Shown in pieces: positions 53,011-62,564 of a DNA stretch of 64,000 nt. The notes under the pieces are model-generated. The model was not told where the DNA came from, did not search any database, and saw only the letters and a program-made list of their open reading frames with translations. Source of the stretch: Serratia plymuthica (GTDB taxonomy: Bacteria; Pseudomonadota; Gammaproteobacteria; Enterobacterales; Enterobacteriaceae). How positions within the stretch are numbered: the first letter of the stretch is position 1; each line of letters starts with the position of its first letter. Location of the stretch: contig NZ_CP068771.1 of assembly GCF_018336935.1 (NCBI RefSeq), positions 3,658,001-3,722,000 of the forward strand, given 5' to 3'. The translations under genes were made by a program, and so were the position numbers.

Positions 53011-53117
53011 GATTGATTTCCGTTTCCGTAAAAAGAGAAGCGTTCAGCATAGTCTGGTTTTATGACAGGTGACAGTACGGGAAGTGCGGCCCGTATGACG
53101 GGGCCGCAGAAGCAGGA

Positions 53118-54440
53118 TTACAGCGATTTATCTCGGGTTTCTTTCATCAGCAACAAGGCGATCAGCGTGAGGCCGGCCATGGCGGCCAGATACAGACCGA
53201 CGTAGAACAGGCCGTAGTGGGTTGCCAGCCAGGTGGCGATATAAGGCGCCACCGCAGCCCCGAGGATGGATGCCACGTTGTAGGAGAACGATGCGCCGGT
53301 ATAGCGCACCTCTGTCGGGAACAGCTCCGGCAGCAGCGCGCCCATCGGGCCGAAGGTCAGGCCCATGATGCTCAGACCGCACAGCAGGAAGCCCATCACC
53401 AGCGCCTGGTTACCGGAGCCCAACAGGCTCGGGAACAGGAAGGCGAAAGCGATCATCATCAGGGTAATGGCGATCATGGTCTTGCGGCGGCCAAAGGCAT
53501 CCGCCAACAGGCCGGCAATCGGCACCATCACGCCAAAACCGATCACCGCCACCATCAGCATCCACAGGAAGGTATTGCGTGAGTAGCCCAGCCCCAGCGG
53601 CTGAGCCGTGGTGCCGTAGGTCATCGAGTAAACCGTCATCAGGTAAAACAGGGTATAGGTCGCCAGCATGATGAAGGTACCGAGGATGGTTGCCTTCCAA
53701 TGCTTGCTCAGCAGCGTGCCGAGCGGAATTTTCACCTGTTTGCCGGCTTTCGCCACCTTGGCGAACACCGGGGTTTCATGCAGCGATACGCGGACGTACA
53801 GGCCGATCAGCACCAGCACGGCAGACAGGATAAACGGCACGCGCCAGCCCCATTGCATAAATTGCTGGTCGGTCAGCAGCCAGGAGAGCAGCAGGAAAGT
53901 GCCGTTGGCGAAGAAGAAGCCGATAGGCGCACCCAACTGCGGGAACGAGCCGTACAGCGCGCGCTTTTTAGCGGGTGCATTCTCGGTGGCCAGCAAGGCC
54001 GCGCCGCCCCATTCCCCACCCAGACCCAGCCCCTGGCCAAAACGTGCCAGTGCCAGCAGGATGGGGGCAAAGATGCCAATGGTTTCGTAGCTCGGCAGCA
54101 GGCCGATCAGCACGGTAGAAATCCCCATGGTGAGCAACGAGGCGACCAGCGTCACTTTGCGGCCCACGCGATCGCCGAAGTGGCCAAACAGCGCAGAGCC
54201 AATCGGGCGCGCGACAAAGGCGACGGCGAAGGTGGCCAGCGATTGCAGCGTGGCAGTGGTCGGGTCACCCTGTGGGAAGAAGATATGCGGGAATACGATC
54301 ACCGCAGCGGTGGCGTAAATATAGAAGTCGAAAAACTCGATGGCGGTACCGACCAGCGAGGCGACAATCACTTTTCCGCGTGAGTTTATTGGTGTTGGCG
54401 CCTCGTCGGCGTTCAGAGTTGGTGCGATGGATGCTTGCAT
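53118..54440 (-). CDS. yhjE: MFS metabolite transporter YhjE
   Basis: A 440-residue MHS-family MFS transporter, the same length as E. coli YhjE and very similar. The substrate is not established. The N-terminal ASLVGTAIEFFDFYIYATAA and loop-2 motif GHFGDRVGRKVTLV are diagnostic. GQGLGLGGEWGGAALLATE is the MHS signature near residue 150. Twelve membrane segments are expected. A GC-rich hairpin (53096-53117) follows the stop without a T run. Upstream it is separated from yhjD, on the same strand, by a 328-bp gap and the yhjD terminator. Confidence 0.93.
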   Translation of the reverse strand: MQASIAPTLNADEAPTPINSRGKVIVASLVGTAIEFFDFYIYATAAVIVFPHIFFPQGDPTTATLQSLATFAVAFVARPIGSALFGHFGDRVGRKVTLVASLLTMGISTVLIGLLPSYETIGIFAPILLALARFGQGLGLGGEWGGAALLATENAPAKKRALYGSFPQLGAPIGFFFANGTFLLLSWLLTDQQFMQWGWRVPFILSAVLVLIGLYVRVSLHETPVFAKVAKAGKQVKIPLGTLLSKHWKATILGTFIMLATYTLFYLMTVYSMTYGTTAQPLGLGYSRNTFLWMLMVAVIGFGVMVPIAGLLADAFGRRKTMIAITLMMIAFAFLFPSLLGSGNQALVMGFLLCGLSIMGLTFGPMGALLPELFPTEVRYTGASFSYNVASILGAAVAPYIATWLATHYGLFYVGLYLAAMAGLTLIALLLMKETRDKSL

Positions 54441-54768
54441 AGTGTTTCTTATTTTTTGAATTTGTAAAAATCCATCTTAGTCATAGCAAAATGCCTTTTC
54501 AATGATGATACTTTGTACAATACCGCCATTAACCGGTTAAAAAGTATGATGTTTCAACGCTGCGTTTCTCTGTAGGTTTTAACGTTGCAAAATGAATAAT
54601 ATACGGATTTAATTGCTGTAAAAATCGGAAAGAAAAGTTAGCCGGTAGTTTGTTATGCTGGTTTTGCCGGAGCGGAAGGTTTTGTTTTAGTTGTATGTGC
54701 TGGTATTTTGCGTCTATAGCAACATAAAAAACCGGCCAGCGAGTGGTGGCCGGTATGATTGCATTGCT
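54441..54768. other. Intergenic yhjE-yhjD
   Basis: A 328-bp AT-rich gap containing the yhjE promoter region and the yhjD terminator (54725-54754). No gene is supported. Confidence 0.55.
54725..54754 (-). terminator. Terminator of yhjD
   Basis: Minus-strand stem ACCGGCCA / TGGCCGGT (54731-54738 with 54747-54754) followed by a T run (plus A run 54726-54730). Confidence 0.9.
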
Positions 54769-55788
54769 TCAGGGGGCAGGCTGCCCGGACGCCGGCTGGG
54801 TTTTATCCTCTTTATACTGCGCGGTGGCGATCCAGGCGGCGCAGAACAGCGTCAGGCGGGCGAAGAAATAGAAGAACGCCATCAGCCCAATCACTGAGCC
54901 AAAGGCGGCGCCGGAAGGGGATTTGGCCACTTGCGGCAATGTCATGGTCATCACGAACTTAATCACCTCGAAACCGATGGCGGCGAGCAGCGTCCCGCGC
55001 AGCAGCGCCTTTTTCTTCGGCTTGTGACGAGGCAGCATCCAGAAGATCCACAAGAACAGCAGGTAGTTGGCGAAAATGGATATCGACAGCGCAATCAGCG
55101 TCATCGCAGGCCGCAGCCATTCTATTCCTTCCAGGCCTAACGCGCTGACGATTGCCGCCTGCGCTGAACCGGCGATGGAGGTCAGCGTCAGGGTAATAAT
55201 CAGCGCCGCCACCAGGCCGGTCAGCGAGATAAAGTCGCGGGTATATTTGAAATAGAGCTTTTCCTGATCCTGCGGATTACGTTCCCACACGTCGCGCGAC
55301 TGCGCCCGGATCGCCTCACGCAGGTTGCCCATCCAACTGATCCCCGAATACAGCGCCAGCGCCAGGCCGGTCAGCCCCACGGTGGTGCGCTGTTGAATGG
55401 CGGTATTAACGGTATTTTTCAGCGTGCTGGCCAGCGTGGGATCGCTGATGCTGCCGACAATTTTATTGATCAACCCGGCCAGCAGGTCAGGATTGGACGC
55501 CAGCACAAAACCGACGGCGGCGAACGATACCATCAGAATCGGGATCAGCGAGAGAAACGAAAAGTAGGTGATGGCGGCGCCAAACTGGCTGCCCAGACGA
55601 TCGTTAAAGCGTTCGGCGGCGCGCAGCAGATGAGCGATGCTTGGCCAGGCTTTGATGCGCTCAACCAGACGTGAAAAACCGGAAATGTGCCGGTCAATTT
55701 TCCCGTTGCCGGTTTTGATGGCGATCAGCGGCTTTTGCGGCGTTTCACTGTGGGGCTGACGGGGTTCTTTATCTGATCCTGTAGGCAT
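54769..55788 (-). CDS. yhjD: YihY/virulence BrkB-family inner-membrane protein YhjD
   Basis: A 339-residue membrane protein like E. coli YhjD (337). Point mutations in YhjD rescue lipid-IVA-only E. coli, which links the family to lipid transport, but the wild-type role is unclear. After a hydrophilic N-terminus, the conserved core begins AERFNDRLGSQFGAAITYFSFLSLIPILM. About six membrane segments follow. Conserved loops include YSGISWMGNLREAIRAQSRD near residue 165 and SPSGAAFGSVIGLMAFFYFFARLTLFCAAWIA near the end. Confidence 0.93.
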   Translation of the reverse strand: MPTGSDKEPRQPHSETPQKPLIAIKTGNGKIDRHISGFSRLVERIKAWPSIAHLLRAAERFNDRLGSQFGAAITYFSFLSLIPILMVSFAAVGFVLASNPDLLAGLINKIVGSISDPTLASTLKNTVNTAIQQRTTVGLTGLALALYSGISWMGNLREAIRAQSRDVWERNPQDQEKLYFKYTRDFISLTGLVAALIITLTLTSIAGSAQAAIVSALGLEGIEWLRPAMTLIALSISIFANYLLFLWIFWMLPRHKPKKKALLRGTLLAAIGFEVIKFVMTMTLPQVAKSPSGAAFGSVIGLMAFFYFFARLTLFCAAWIATAQYKEDKTQPASGQPAP

Positions 55789-56126
55789 TACGTCACGATT
55801 TCCTTAACGATAAATAGGCTGTCTCAGCCTTGATTATAGCCAAAATGCCCGCCGATTGGCCGCCGGGAGCGGCAACCGGGTAATTTGTGAGCTTATCGCG
55901 TTGCCCTGCCGGGCGAAATCTTATTGATCGCCGATAGGTAAAATTCTTATATCGGCTGCCTTCCTGCGCGGTTTTTTCATTCACCGGCCGCCAATTTTTA
56001 TCTATTTCATCACCAAGAAAGCGTTTACTCATGGGGTGGCGCCGCGGTTTACCGATCGCGGCGTTGCTGCAGCCGTAGGGGCTGGAACGGTTTCACCTGT
56101 TATCAATAGATAAAATGGAAGGTCAT
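55789..56126. other. Intergenic yhjD-rpfF
   Basis: A 338-bp gap between divergent yhjD and the RpfF-type gene. It must carry both promoters. No clear operator or gene was seen. Confidence 0.5.
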
Positions 56127-56993
56127 ATGAAATTACTTAATCATCCCACCTGTCGTCCGTTTACCGAAGCGGGCACTTTGACACAGATTTCCGCCTACTA
56201 TGAGGAAGAGCGGCACATCATGTGGATGCTGCTGCGCGCCGAGCCGCGCCCTTGCTTCAATCAGGCGCTGATCGAAGACATCATGACGCTGGCGCAGGCG
56301 GCAAAAGAGTCGTCGCTGCAGTTTGATTTTTGGGTGACCGGCTCGTTGGTGCCGAACATGTTCAACGTCGGCGGCGATCTGCAGTTCTTCGCCGAAGCGA
56401 TTAAAAACCGCAAACGTGAAGCGATGATGGCTTACGCGCGTGCCTGCATTGACTGTGTGCACGCGGCGGCGCGCGGGTTCGATACCGGAGCGGTCAGCAT
56501 AGCCATGGTGGAGGGCAGCGCGCTGGGCGGGGGATTTGAGGCGGCGCTGGCGCACCATTTCGTTCTGGCGCAGAACAATGCGCGCATGGGTTTCCCGGAA
56601 ATTGCCTTCAATCTGTTCCCGGGTATGGGCGGCTATTCGCTGGTGGCGCGCAAGGCGGGCATGCGTTTGGCGGAGGAGCTTATCTGGAGCGGCGAGTCGC
56701 ACACAGCCGAATGGTTTGAAAGTCGTGGTCTGGTCGATCAACTTTTCCAGCCCGGCGACGCCTATATAGCCACCCGCACCTTTATCGACACCATCCGGCC
56801 CAAGCTGAACGGCATGCGTGCCATGTTGCGTGCCCGCCAGCGGGTATTGCAACTTACGCGTTCCGAGTTGATGGATATTACCGAAGATTGGGTGCATTCG
56901 GCTTTCACCATCGAGGAGAAAGACCGCGCCTATATTGAACGTCTGGTTATGCTGCAGGATCGCCATACGCTGAACCTGCGACGTGCCGGCTAA
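56127..56993 (+). CDS. rpfF: DSF-family signal synthase, RpfF type
   Basis: A 288-residue crotonase-fold protein resembling the Burkholderia BDSF synthase. Known RpfF enzymes dehydrate 3-hydroxyacyl-ACP and cleave the thioester to release a cis-2-unsaturated fatty acid signal. Both catalytic glutamates are in place: Glu138 in SALGGGFEAALAHH and Glu158 in MGFPEIAFNLFPGMGGYS, with the 20-residue spacing of the Xanthomonas pair (E141/E161). The start ATG 56127 follows GGAAGGT; ATG 56115 is in frame. It is convergent with an RpfR-type receptor, ending 16 bases from it. The signal made here is inferred to be a DSF molecule; chain length is unknown. Confidence 0.9.
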   Translation: MKLLNHPTCRPFTEAGTLTQISAYYEEERHIMWMLLRAEPRPCFNQALIEDIMTLAQAAKESSLQFDFWVTGSLVPNMFNVGGDLQFFAEAIKNRKREAMMAYARACIDCVHAAARGFDTGAVSIAMVEGSALGGGFEAALAHHFVLAQNNARMGFPEIAFNLFPGMGGYSLVARKAGMRLAEELIWSGESHTAEWFESRGLVDQLFQPGDAYIATRTFIDTIRPKLNGMRAMLRARQRVLQLTRSELMDITEDWVHSAFTIEEKDRAYIERLVMLQDRHTLNLRRAG

Positions 56994-57009
56994 TGTAAAC
57001 CTGCCCGCA

Positions 57010-59004
57010 TTACGCTGAGGGCGGTGGCGGGCAATAAGACTGCAGCCAATGTTCCAGCTGTTCCGGGAGCATTGGCCGCGCAAACAGGAACCCCTGTTTT
57101 TCGTCCACGCCAACCTCATCCAGGAACCTGTTCTCGCTTTCTGTCTCGACGCCTTCGGCGATCACTCTGAATTTCAGCGCCTCGGCCGCCGCAACGATAG
57201 CGCGCACCAGCGACTGTGAAACCGGATTGAAATTCACGCCGCGCACAAAGCTCTTATCCAGCTTAATCGCGTCCAGCGGGATACGCGCCAGCTGCGCCAG
57301 CGAGGAATAACCGGTGCCGAAGTCGTCAAGATGAACCTGCGCGCCCAATTCGCGCAGCCGGGTGATGACCGCGCGCGCACGTTTCTCATCCTCAATCAGG
57401 CTGCTTTCCGTCAGTTCGAAGTCCAGCAGGCATGGCGCTAACTGGTTGTGCTGCAGCACGTTGATCAGATCCCCCACGATGGAATCATCGACCAACTGAC
57501 GTGCGGAAAGATTTACGGCAACCCGCAGCGCCAGCCCCTGCCGTTGCCATTGGGCGGCCTGTTTGGCCGCGGTTTGCAGCACCCACCGGCCGAGCGGGCC
57601 AATCAGCCCGGACTCTTCAGCGTAAGAGATGAACTGCAATGGCGGGATCAGGCCGCGTTCGGGCGAGTTCCAACGCACCAGGGCTTCCACGCTGCGCACC
57701 GTACCACTGAGCGCATCGATTTTCGGTTGGTAATAAACCACCAGTTGATTCTGTTCCAGACCCTTGCGCAGGTTGGTGTCCAGCCACATATATTCCGCGA
57801 CTCGCTTGTTCATTTCCGGCGAGAACACGGTAAAGGTACGTTTGCCGTGCTCTTTGGCCACGTACATGGCGGTGTCGGCGCTACGGATCAGGCCGTCGAG
57901 ATCGCTACCGTGTTCCGGACACAGCGCGATACCAATCGAACAGCCGGTATAGACTTCGATAAGGCCGATGCGGAAGGGAGTTTTCAACCGGTCGATAATA
58001 CGCTGGGCCAGCTGTTGCAACTGCTCGCGATTGGCCTGTTGCGCCAGCACCAGGAATTCGTCGCCCCCGAGACGGGCCAGAACCTGATCGGGTTCCAGAC
58101 AGCCGAGCACCGCCAGCGATACTTCCACCAGCAAGCGATCGCCGAACATATGCCCGTAGGCATCGTTCACCTTTTTGAAATTATCGAGATCGAGGTACAC
58201 CAATCCAACGTTGCTGTCACCACGCGCCGCAATGGCCTGGATAATTTTGTCCTGAATGGCGTTGCGATTGGGCAAGCCGGTGATGATATCGGTATTGGCC
58301 AGCACCCGCAGGCGTTCCTGGGCACGGCGTTCTTCAGTGATGTCGGTGCCGGAGCAAATCAGGAAGACTTCGTTTTTTCCGCTGCCGCTATGGACGAATT
58401 TGTTGCGGAACAAGAACAGCCGCTCGCCTTTTACCGTTTTGACCCAGCGCTCCACCTCGTAGGACGAGCCATTGCGGAAAAAACCGGCGATATTTCGCCG
58501 CGATGCCGCCGCTTCTTCCGGGCTCATAAACAGCTGAAAGACGTTTTTGCCTATGACATCATGTTCATGCAGGCCGGTATATTCTTCGCTCAGGCGGTTG
58601 AAACGCTGGATGCGGCCATGCTGGTCGACAATTACAATCACCGAATTGGCTTCCGACACCACCTGCTCGGCAAAGGAAAGCCCATGCACCAGATCGCGGG
58701 CGACCGACTTGGTGTCGCTGAAGGCGGAGGCGGTGCCGGCCCATTCCAGCTTGTTGATCCGGCGGCCCACCAGGTGCAGATGGATTGGCTCGCCGACCAG
58801 CGTAATTGAGATATCCAGACTCGCGGTAATGCCGCTCAGGCGCCGGATTTTTGCCGCCTGCATGGCGCTGAGCGCCACGGCCATATGAGCTTTGCCTTTG
58901 ACAGCGGACAGCTCCAGGGCATTGCTGTCGAACGCCAGCCGCCAGTAGGGGCTGTTGGTGCCAAAATGGGCGTTAAGAAGCATAGGACCTTGGTCTGCGA
59001 ACAT
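57010..59004 (-). CDS. rpfR: RpfR-type DSF receptor, FI-PAS-GGDEF-EAL
   Basis: A 664-residue cytoplasmic c-di-GMP enzyme with the layout of Burkholderia/Cronobacter RpfR: an N-terminal FI (RpfF-interaction) domain (about 1-95), a PAS domain (about 108-225), GGDEF (about 235-395) and EAL (about 405-655). The cyclase motif is intact (GGDEF 313-317 in LARLGGDEFLVL). So is the phosphodiesterase core (EAL 440-442, NLS 498-500, ELTESS 530-535, DDFGTG 560-565, AEGVE 616-620). In known RpfR proteins, DSF binding to PAS stimulates c-di-GMP breakdown. GAGGAA lies upstream of ATG 59004. No membrane segment is seen. Confidence 0.9.
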   Translation of the reverse strand: MFADQGPMLLNAHFGTNSPYWRLAFDSNALELSAVKGKAHMAVALSAMQAAKIRRLSGITASLDISITLVGEPIHLHLVGRRINKLEWAGTASAFSDTKSVARDLVHGLSFAEQVVSEANSVIVIVDQHGRIQRFNRLSEEYTGLHEHDVIGKNVFQLFMSPEEAAASRRNIAGFFRNGSSYEVERWVKTVKGERLFLFRNKFVHSGSGKNEVFLICSGTDITEERRAQERLRVLANTDIITGLPNRNAIQDKIIQAIAARGDSNVGLVYLDLDNFKKVNDAYGHMFGDRLLVEVSLAVLGCLEPDQVLARLGGDEFLVLAQQANREQLQQLAQRIIDRLKTPFRIGLIEVYTGCSIGIALCPEHGSDLDGLIRSADTAMYVAKEHGKRTFTVFSPEMNKRVAEYMWLDTNLRKGLEQNQLVVYYQPKIDALSGTVRSVEALVRWNSPERGLIPPLQFISYAEESGLIGPLGRWVLQTAAKQAAQWQRQGLALRVAVNLSARQLVDDSIVGDLINVLQHNQLAPCLLDFELTESSLIEDEKRARAVITRLRELGAQVHLDDFGTGYSSLAQLARIPLDAIKLDKSFVRGVNFNPVSQSLVRAIVAAAEALKFRVIAEGVETESENRFLDEVGVDEKQGFLFARPMLPEQLEHWLQSYCPPPPSA

Positions 59005-59560
59005 GATGATTCCTCAAAAGGGCACGACAGCCAGGTCTCCGCAATGAGCGTAGCAGCAGTTTTCAGGCTCGGTAGCGGCCGCAGTGCACGTATCTCCATC
59101 ATATAACACGTTTTTCACAGGCGGGCATGGGTGATGAAACTATTATATAAGCAATAATTAGTTTTGCTGTGTAAATGTCCCGTTGCCGCCGCTTGCTTTG
59201 AGTGTAAGAGAAAAATCTTCAGTCACGGGAAATGTGTACGATTTCTGCGCATTGGGTACCACCATATTGTTGAAGGGCGGTTGCAGCGGATGAGGATAAA
59301 TTATAATAAAGGGGGCGTACGGCAGGAATAACCCCATTGGGGGGAATTTTAATTTCCTCAGGCAATCAAAATTTCCGGACAATAGACGCTTTCTTCATAA
59401 TTTACTCAAAGTTGTCGAATAAACCTGTTTGGGGTTTTAAAAAATTTACACAGCATCGCATTACTCTAGGTTTAACGGCCTACTATTATCTCCGACGAAC
59501 GAAAGAAGAGCCTGTTCACATACAGCGCTCCTGATGAAGAATAATTTTAAGGAAATGATT
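59005..59560. other. Intergenic rpfR-spy, AT-rich
   Basis: A 556-bp gap with markedly lower GC than its neighbours. It contains one small orphan frame on the minus strand (59158-59382) and the spy upstream region. No repeats or RNA genes were recognised. Confidence 0.5.
59158..59382 (-). CDS. Orphan small ORF, possible gene remnant
   Basis: A 74-codon frame. The last 35 residues (from MVVPNAQKSYTFPVTEDF to GGNGTFTQQN) look protein-like rather than random, with a beta-type pattern, but I do not recognise a family. No ribosome site is seen at the first ATG. It could be the 3' end of a lost gene or a chance frame in an AT-rich gap. Confidence 0.25.
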   Translation of the reverse strand: MSGNFDCLRKLKFPPMGLFLPYAPFIIIYPHPLQPPFNNMVVPNAQKSYTFPVTEDFSLTLKASGGNGTFTQQN

Positions 59561-60055
59561 ATGCGTAAACTGACCGCTTTATTTGTAGCTTCTACTCTGG
59601 CGCTGGGCTCTGCTTCCATGGCCTTCGCTGCCGACACTACGGCGGCACCGGCTACGACCGATGCCGCACCGATGAAAATGATGCACCATAAAGGCGAAGG
59701 TAAAGGTGGGCCATTCGCCGGCCTGAACCTGACCGAACAGCAGCGCCAGCAAATGCGCGACATCATGAAAGAATCGCATCAGAATCGCGGCGCGGGCGTA
59801 AAAGAGGAGCGTCAGGCGTTGCATAACCTGGTGGCGAGCGACAGCTTCGATGAAGCAAAAGCGAAATCCCAAATTGATGCCATCAGCAAAGCGCAGTCCG
59901 AACATATGCTGGAACGCGCAAAAGCGGAAAATAAAATGTATAACCTGCTGACCCCTGAGCAGAAAAAACAATACAATGAGAATTATCAGAAACGCGAACA
60001 AAAAATGATGGACCACATGAATAAAATGAAATCGAAAATGACGACCGAACAGTAA
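59561..60055 (+). CDS. spy: Periplasmic chaperone Spy
   Basis: An ATP-independent periplasmic chaperone; in E. coli it is induced by Cpx and Bae envelope stress. The start is ATG 59561 (MRKLTALFVASTLALGSASM, signal peptide cut after FAA-type AFA), with AAGGA upstream. The mature protein is small, basic and helical, with the two LTxxQ motifs of the family: LNLTEQQRQQM near residue 65 and LLTPEQKKQYNENY near 137. It is 164 residues (E. coli 161). An in-frame upstream ATG at 59534 is not needed. A bidirectional terminator follows. No clear CpxR box was found. Confidence 0.93.
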   Translation: MRKLTALFVASTLALGSASMAFAADTTAAPATTDAAPMKMMHHKGEGKGGPFAGLNLTEQQRQQMRDIMKESHQNRGAGVKEERQALHNLVASDSFDEAKAKSQIDAISKAQSEHMLERAKAENKMYNLLTPEQKKQYNENYQKREQKMMDHMNKMKSKMTTEQ

Positions 60056-60074
60056 TAACGTCATGGGGTAAATA

Positions 60075-60105
60075 AAAAGGGCCAGATTATTCATCTGGCC
60101 CTTTT
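60075..60105. terminator. Bidirectional terminator after spy
   Basis: Stem GGGCCAGAT (60079-60087) / ATCTGGCCC (60093-60101), AAAAA before and TTTT after, between convergent spy and the TIM-barrel gene. Confidence 0.9.
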
Positions 60106-60183
60106 GCTTATCTCACTTCAACTTACCTTCCCGTTAAACAACGGGTTTCCCTTGGTATTGCGTGCGAGTGAGTGAGTTTCCTG

Positions 60184-61017
60184 TCAATCCCGGTTAATTT
60201 TTTTAAATTGACGAGTGGTTTCGGTTAACGCTAGTTCAGTAGGCAGACGTTCCATGGAACTGGCACCGTAGAAACCATCCACCAAAGGGCAGTGCCGCAT
60301 GATATATGAGGCATCTTCAGGCGTGGCTATTGGACCCCCATGACAAAGGACGATCACGTCTTCGCGGATCCGTTTGGCAGCCTGGGCCCAATCGTTAATC
60401 AGCGGGACGCAATCGGCCAGGGTCAGAGCCGTTGCTGCGCCAATACTGCCGCCGGTAGTCAGCCCCATGTGCGGCACTATGATATCGGCACCTGCCTCAG
60501 TCATTGCTACCGCATCTTGTGTATTGAAAACATAAGGTGTGGTCAGCAGATCTTTTTCATGAGCCAGACGAATCATGTCCACCTCCAGCGCATATCCCAT
60601 GCCGGTTTCCTCCAGGTTGGCGCGGAAGTTGCCGTCAATAAGACCCACCGTTGGAAAGTTCTGCACCCCGGCGAAGCCCGTGTTCTTAATCTCATCAAGA
60701 AACTTGTCAAAATGGCAGAAAGGATCCGTACCATTAACCCCGGCTAAAACAGGTGTTTTTTTGACTACGGGCAAAACTTCTTTGGCCATATCCATGACGA
60801 TCTCGTTTGCGTTGCCATAAGCCAGCAGACCGGCCAGGGAGCCTCGACCCGCCATGCGATAGCGGCCTGAGTTATAAATGACAATCAGATCGATACCGCC
60901 GGCCTCTTCGCATTTGGCTGAGAGCCCGGTGCCGGCACCTCCGCCAATGATAGGTTCACGGCGGGCAATCATTTCCCTGAATTTAGTAAGTAGCTCCTGT
61001 CGGGTATGTTTGGCCAT
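60184..61017 (-). CDS. TIM-barrel (PEP-hydrolase-like) protein, Tm-1 C-terminal homologue
   Basis: A 277-residue protein of the phosphoenolpyruvate-hydrolase-like TIM-barrel family. The start is ATG 61017 ([17 protein letters not shown]), with GGAG upstream; the frame opens at 61029. Family stretches are [20 protein letters not shown] near residue 25, [20 protein letters not shown] near 45, [19 protein letters not shown] near 115 and the late [14 protein letters not shown]. Its activity is not established. It follows the UPF0261 gene by 12 bases. In the plant protein Tm-1 the corresponding domain is fused C-terminal to the UPF0261 domain. Confidence 0.85.
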   Translation of the reverse strand: MAKHTRQELLTKFREMIARREPIIGGGAGTGLSAKCEEAGGIDLIVIYNSGRYRMAGRGSLAGLLAYGNANEIVMDMAKEVLPVVKKTPVLAGVNGTDPFCHFDKFLDEIKNTGFAGVQNFPTVGLIDGNFRANLEETGMGYALEVDMIRLAHEKDLLTTPYVFNTQDAVAMTEAGADIIVPHMGLTTGGSIGAATALTLADCVPLINDWAQAAKRIREDVIVLCHGGPIATPEDASYIMRHCPLVDGFYGASSMERLPTELALTETTRQFKKINRD

Positions 61018-61029
61018 TTTTAACTCCAA

Positions 61030-62247
61030 TCAATAAGTACGAGATATCTCCCTAAACTGTTGCACGGCGATGTCGGCAAAGCGGGGATCGTTGATGTTAT
61101 AAGGGGTTTTGATCAGACGGTGTTTTTGCGTGGGTCGCCATGTCATTTCCAGCGCGTTGACGAAGGCTGCCAAAGCTTCAGGATCCCAGAATGCGTGCCC
61201 AGGGGAATCGAGAGCGGAAACGCCACCTTCAGGGATCAGGAAGCGAACCTCCCCGGTACACGCATTCAGCTTTTCACCAATCCAACGGCCCATTTGGGTA
61301 TTTTCTTCTGGCGTAGTCCGCATCAGAGTCACTTGGGCATTATGGTTATAGAACTGACGCTCAGCATAACGAGCGGGGATGGTGTCTGGGTGGCCAAAGT
61401 TAATCATATCCAGGGCGCCGCAAGACATGACACAAGGAATGCCAGTATGGGCTATCGCATTGAAGCGATCTTCGTTACAGGCCAGCACGCCACCAAACAG
61501 GTAGTCGCAGACTTCAGTAGTAGTTAAATCGAGTACGCCATTTAACAGGTGGTTATCAACCAGCTTTTCCATCGCCCTGCCGCCGCTGCCGGTTGCATGG
61601 AATACCAGACAATCCCATTCCTTTTCAATTGCAGCTGTCACCTCCTGAATACAAGGAGTAGTGACACCAAACATGGTAAGCCCAACAGCAGGTTTACTGT
61701 CGGTATCTGCCGGAGTGGCAAAGCGAACGGCACCGGCGATTTGATGGGCGGCATTTCCTAAAACGATACGGGAAATGCGGTTGAGACCGGCTACGTCTGT
61801 AACCGAGTACAGCATGCTAATATCACTGGCGCCCACATAGTTGGAGGTATCACCGGATGCCATGGTCGAAACCATTAGCTTTGGCAGGCCAATGGGTAAT
61901 TGCTGCATGGCGGGTGTAATCAATGCAGTACCGCCGGAACCGCCGAGGCCAAGTAAGGCCGCAACATCCTGACGCGAAAGCATAAACCGCTCAAAAGCGA
62001 TGGACATGGCGGCAATCGCTTTACCGCGATCCCCGCAGAATACCGCGTTTTCGCCTTCTGGGTGGTAGCTGGCGACGGTAGCGGCAGAAATATCGGCAGG
62101 GTAGCAGGCCGGAACGTGATGGGTGGATAAATCAATGGTTAGCGTGGGTAACCCGATATCGGCGATAAGGCTGCGGACATAGGCCAATTCTCGCCCTTTC
62201 GTATCCGCCGTTGTTGCGATATAGATCATCCTCTGATTACTGTTCAT
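61030..62247 (-). CDS. UPF0261 / Tm-1-like ATP-binding protein
   Basis: A 405-residue protein of the UPF0261 family, corresponding to the N-terminal inhibitor domain of tomato Tm-1. Family stretches: [20 protein letters not shown] at the start, [18 protein letters not shown] near residue 95, [18 protein letters not shown] near 125, [15 protein letters not shown] near 215 and [15 protein letters not shown] near 345. Glycine-rich loops suggest nucleotide binding. ATG 62247 is used; Met7 (62229) is an alternative. The gene heads a two-gene operon with the TIM-barrel protein and is divergent from a TetR regulator. Confidence 0.85.
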   Translation of the reverse strand: MNSNQRMIYIATTADTKGRELAYVRSLIADIGLPTLTIDLSTHHVPACYPADISAATVASYHPEGENAVFCGDRGKAIAAMSIAFERFMLSRQDVAALLGLGGSGGTALITPAMQQLPIGLPKLMVSTMASGDTSNYVGASDISMLYSVTDVAGLNRISRIVLGNAAHQIAGAVRFATPADTDSKPAVGLTMFGVTTPCIQEVTAAIEKEWDCLVFHATGSGGRAMEKLVDNHLLNGVLDLTTTEVCDYLFGGVLACNEDRFNAIAHTGIPCVMSCGALDMINFGHPDTIPARYAERQFYNHNAQVTLMRTTPEENTQMGRWIGEKLNACTGEVRFLIPEGGVSALDSPGHAFWDPEALAAFVNALEMTWRPTQKHRLIKTPYNINDPRFADIAVQQFREISRTY

Positions 62248-62564
62248 TAGCCTGTTCCTGAATGATAGATTCGGATGGCCGCCACGCTATATTAATTATA
62301 ATTTAATAAGTTAACTCAATTGAATCCCTGGTGTTGACTAATGTTACTGAGCGTAGTCGGTGAATTCATCATCATAATGAGACGGCTGTATCATTTATGC
62401 AAGAGGTTTGCGCACAAAAATGAGACTGGCGTCTTATATGATGAAAGAAAGGAAAAATTAACGCCTTTTCATGCGTGGCGCAGCGTTAGCCAAGTTTGTT
62501 ACAGTGGTGTTTATTCGCCTGAGCTATTGTTCTGGCAAGCGTTATCTTGGTGAAAGAGGTCGCC
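62248..62564. other. Divergent control region, UPF0261 operon / tetR
   Basis: A 317-bp AT-rich region with several near-palindromic A/T motifs around 62289-62320 that could bind the TetR protein. An open frame at 62341-62553 has no start signal or family and is not called. Confidence 0.5.

Noticed and set aside
57448..58809. 453-codon frame antisense to rpfR
   Set aside because: The opposite strand encodes all PAS, GGDEF and EAL motifs; this frame has none.
62341..62553. 70-codon frame upstream of tetR
   Set aside because: No family, no ribosome site, and it overlaps the control region and tetR start.
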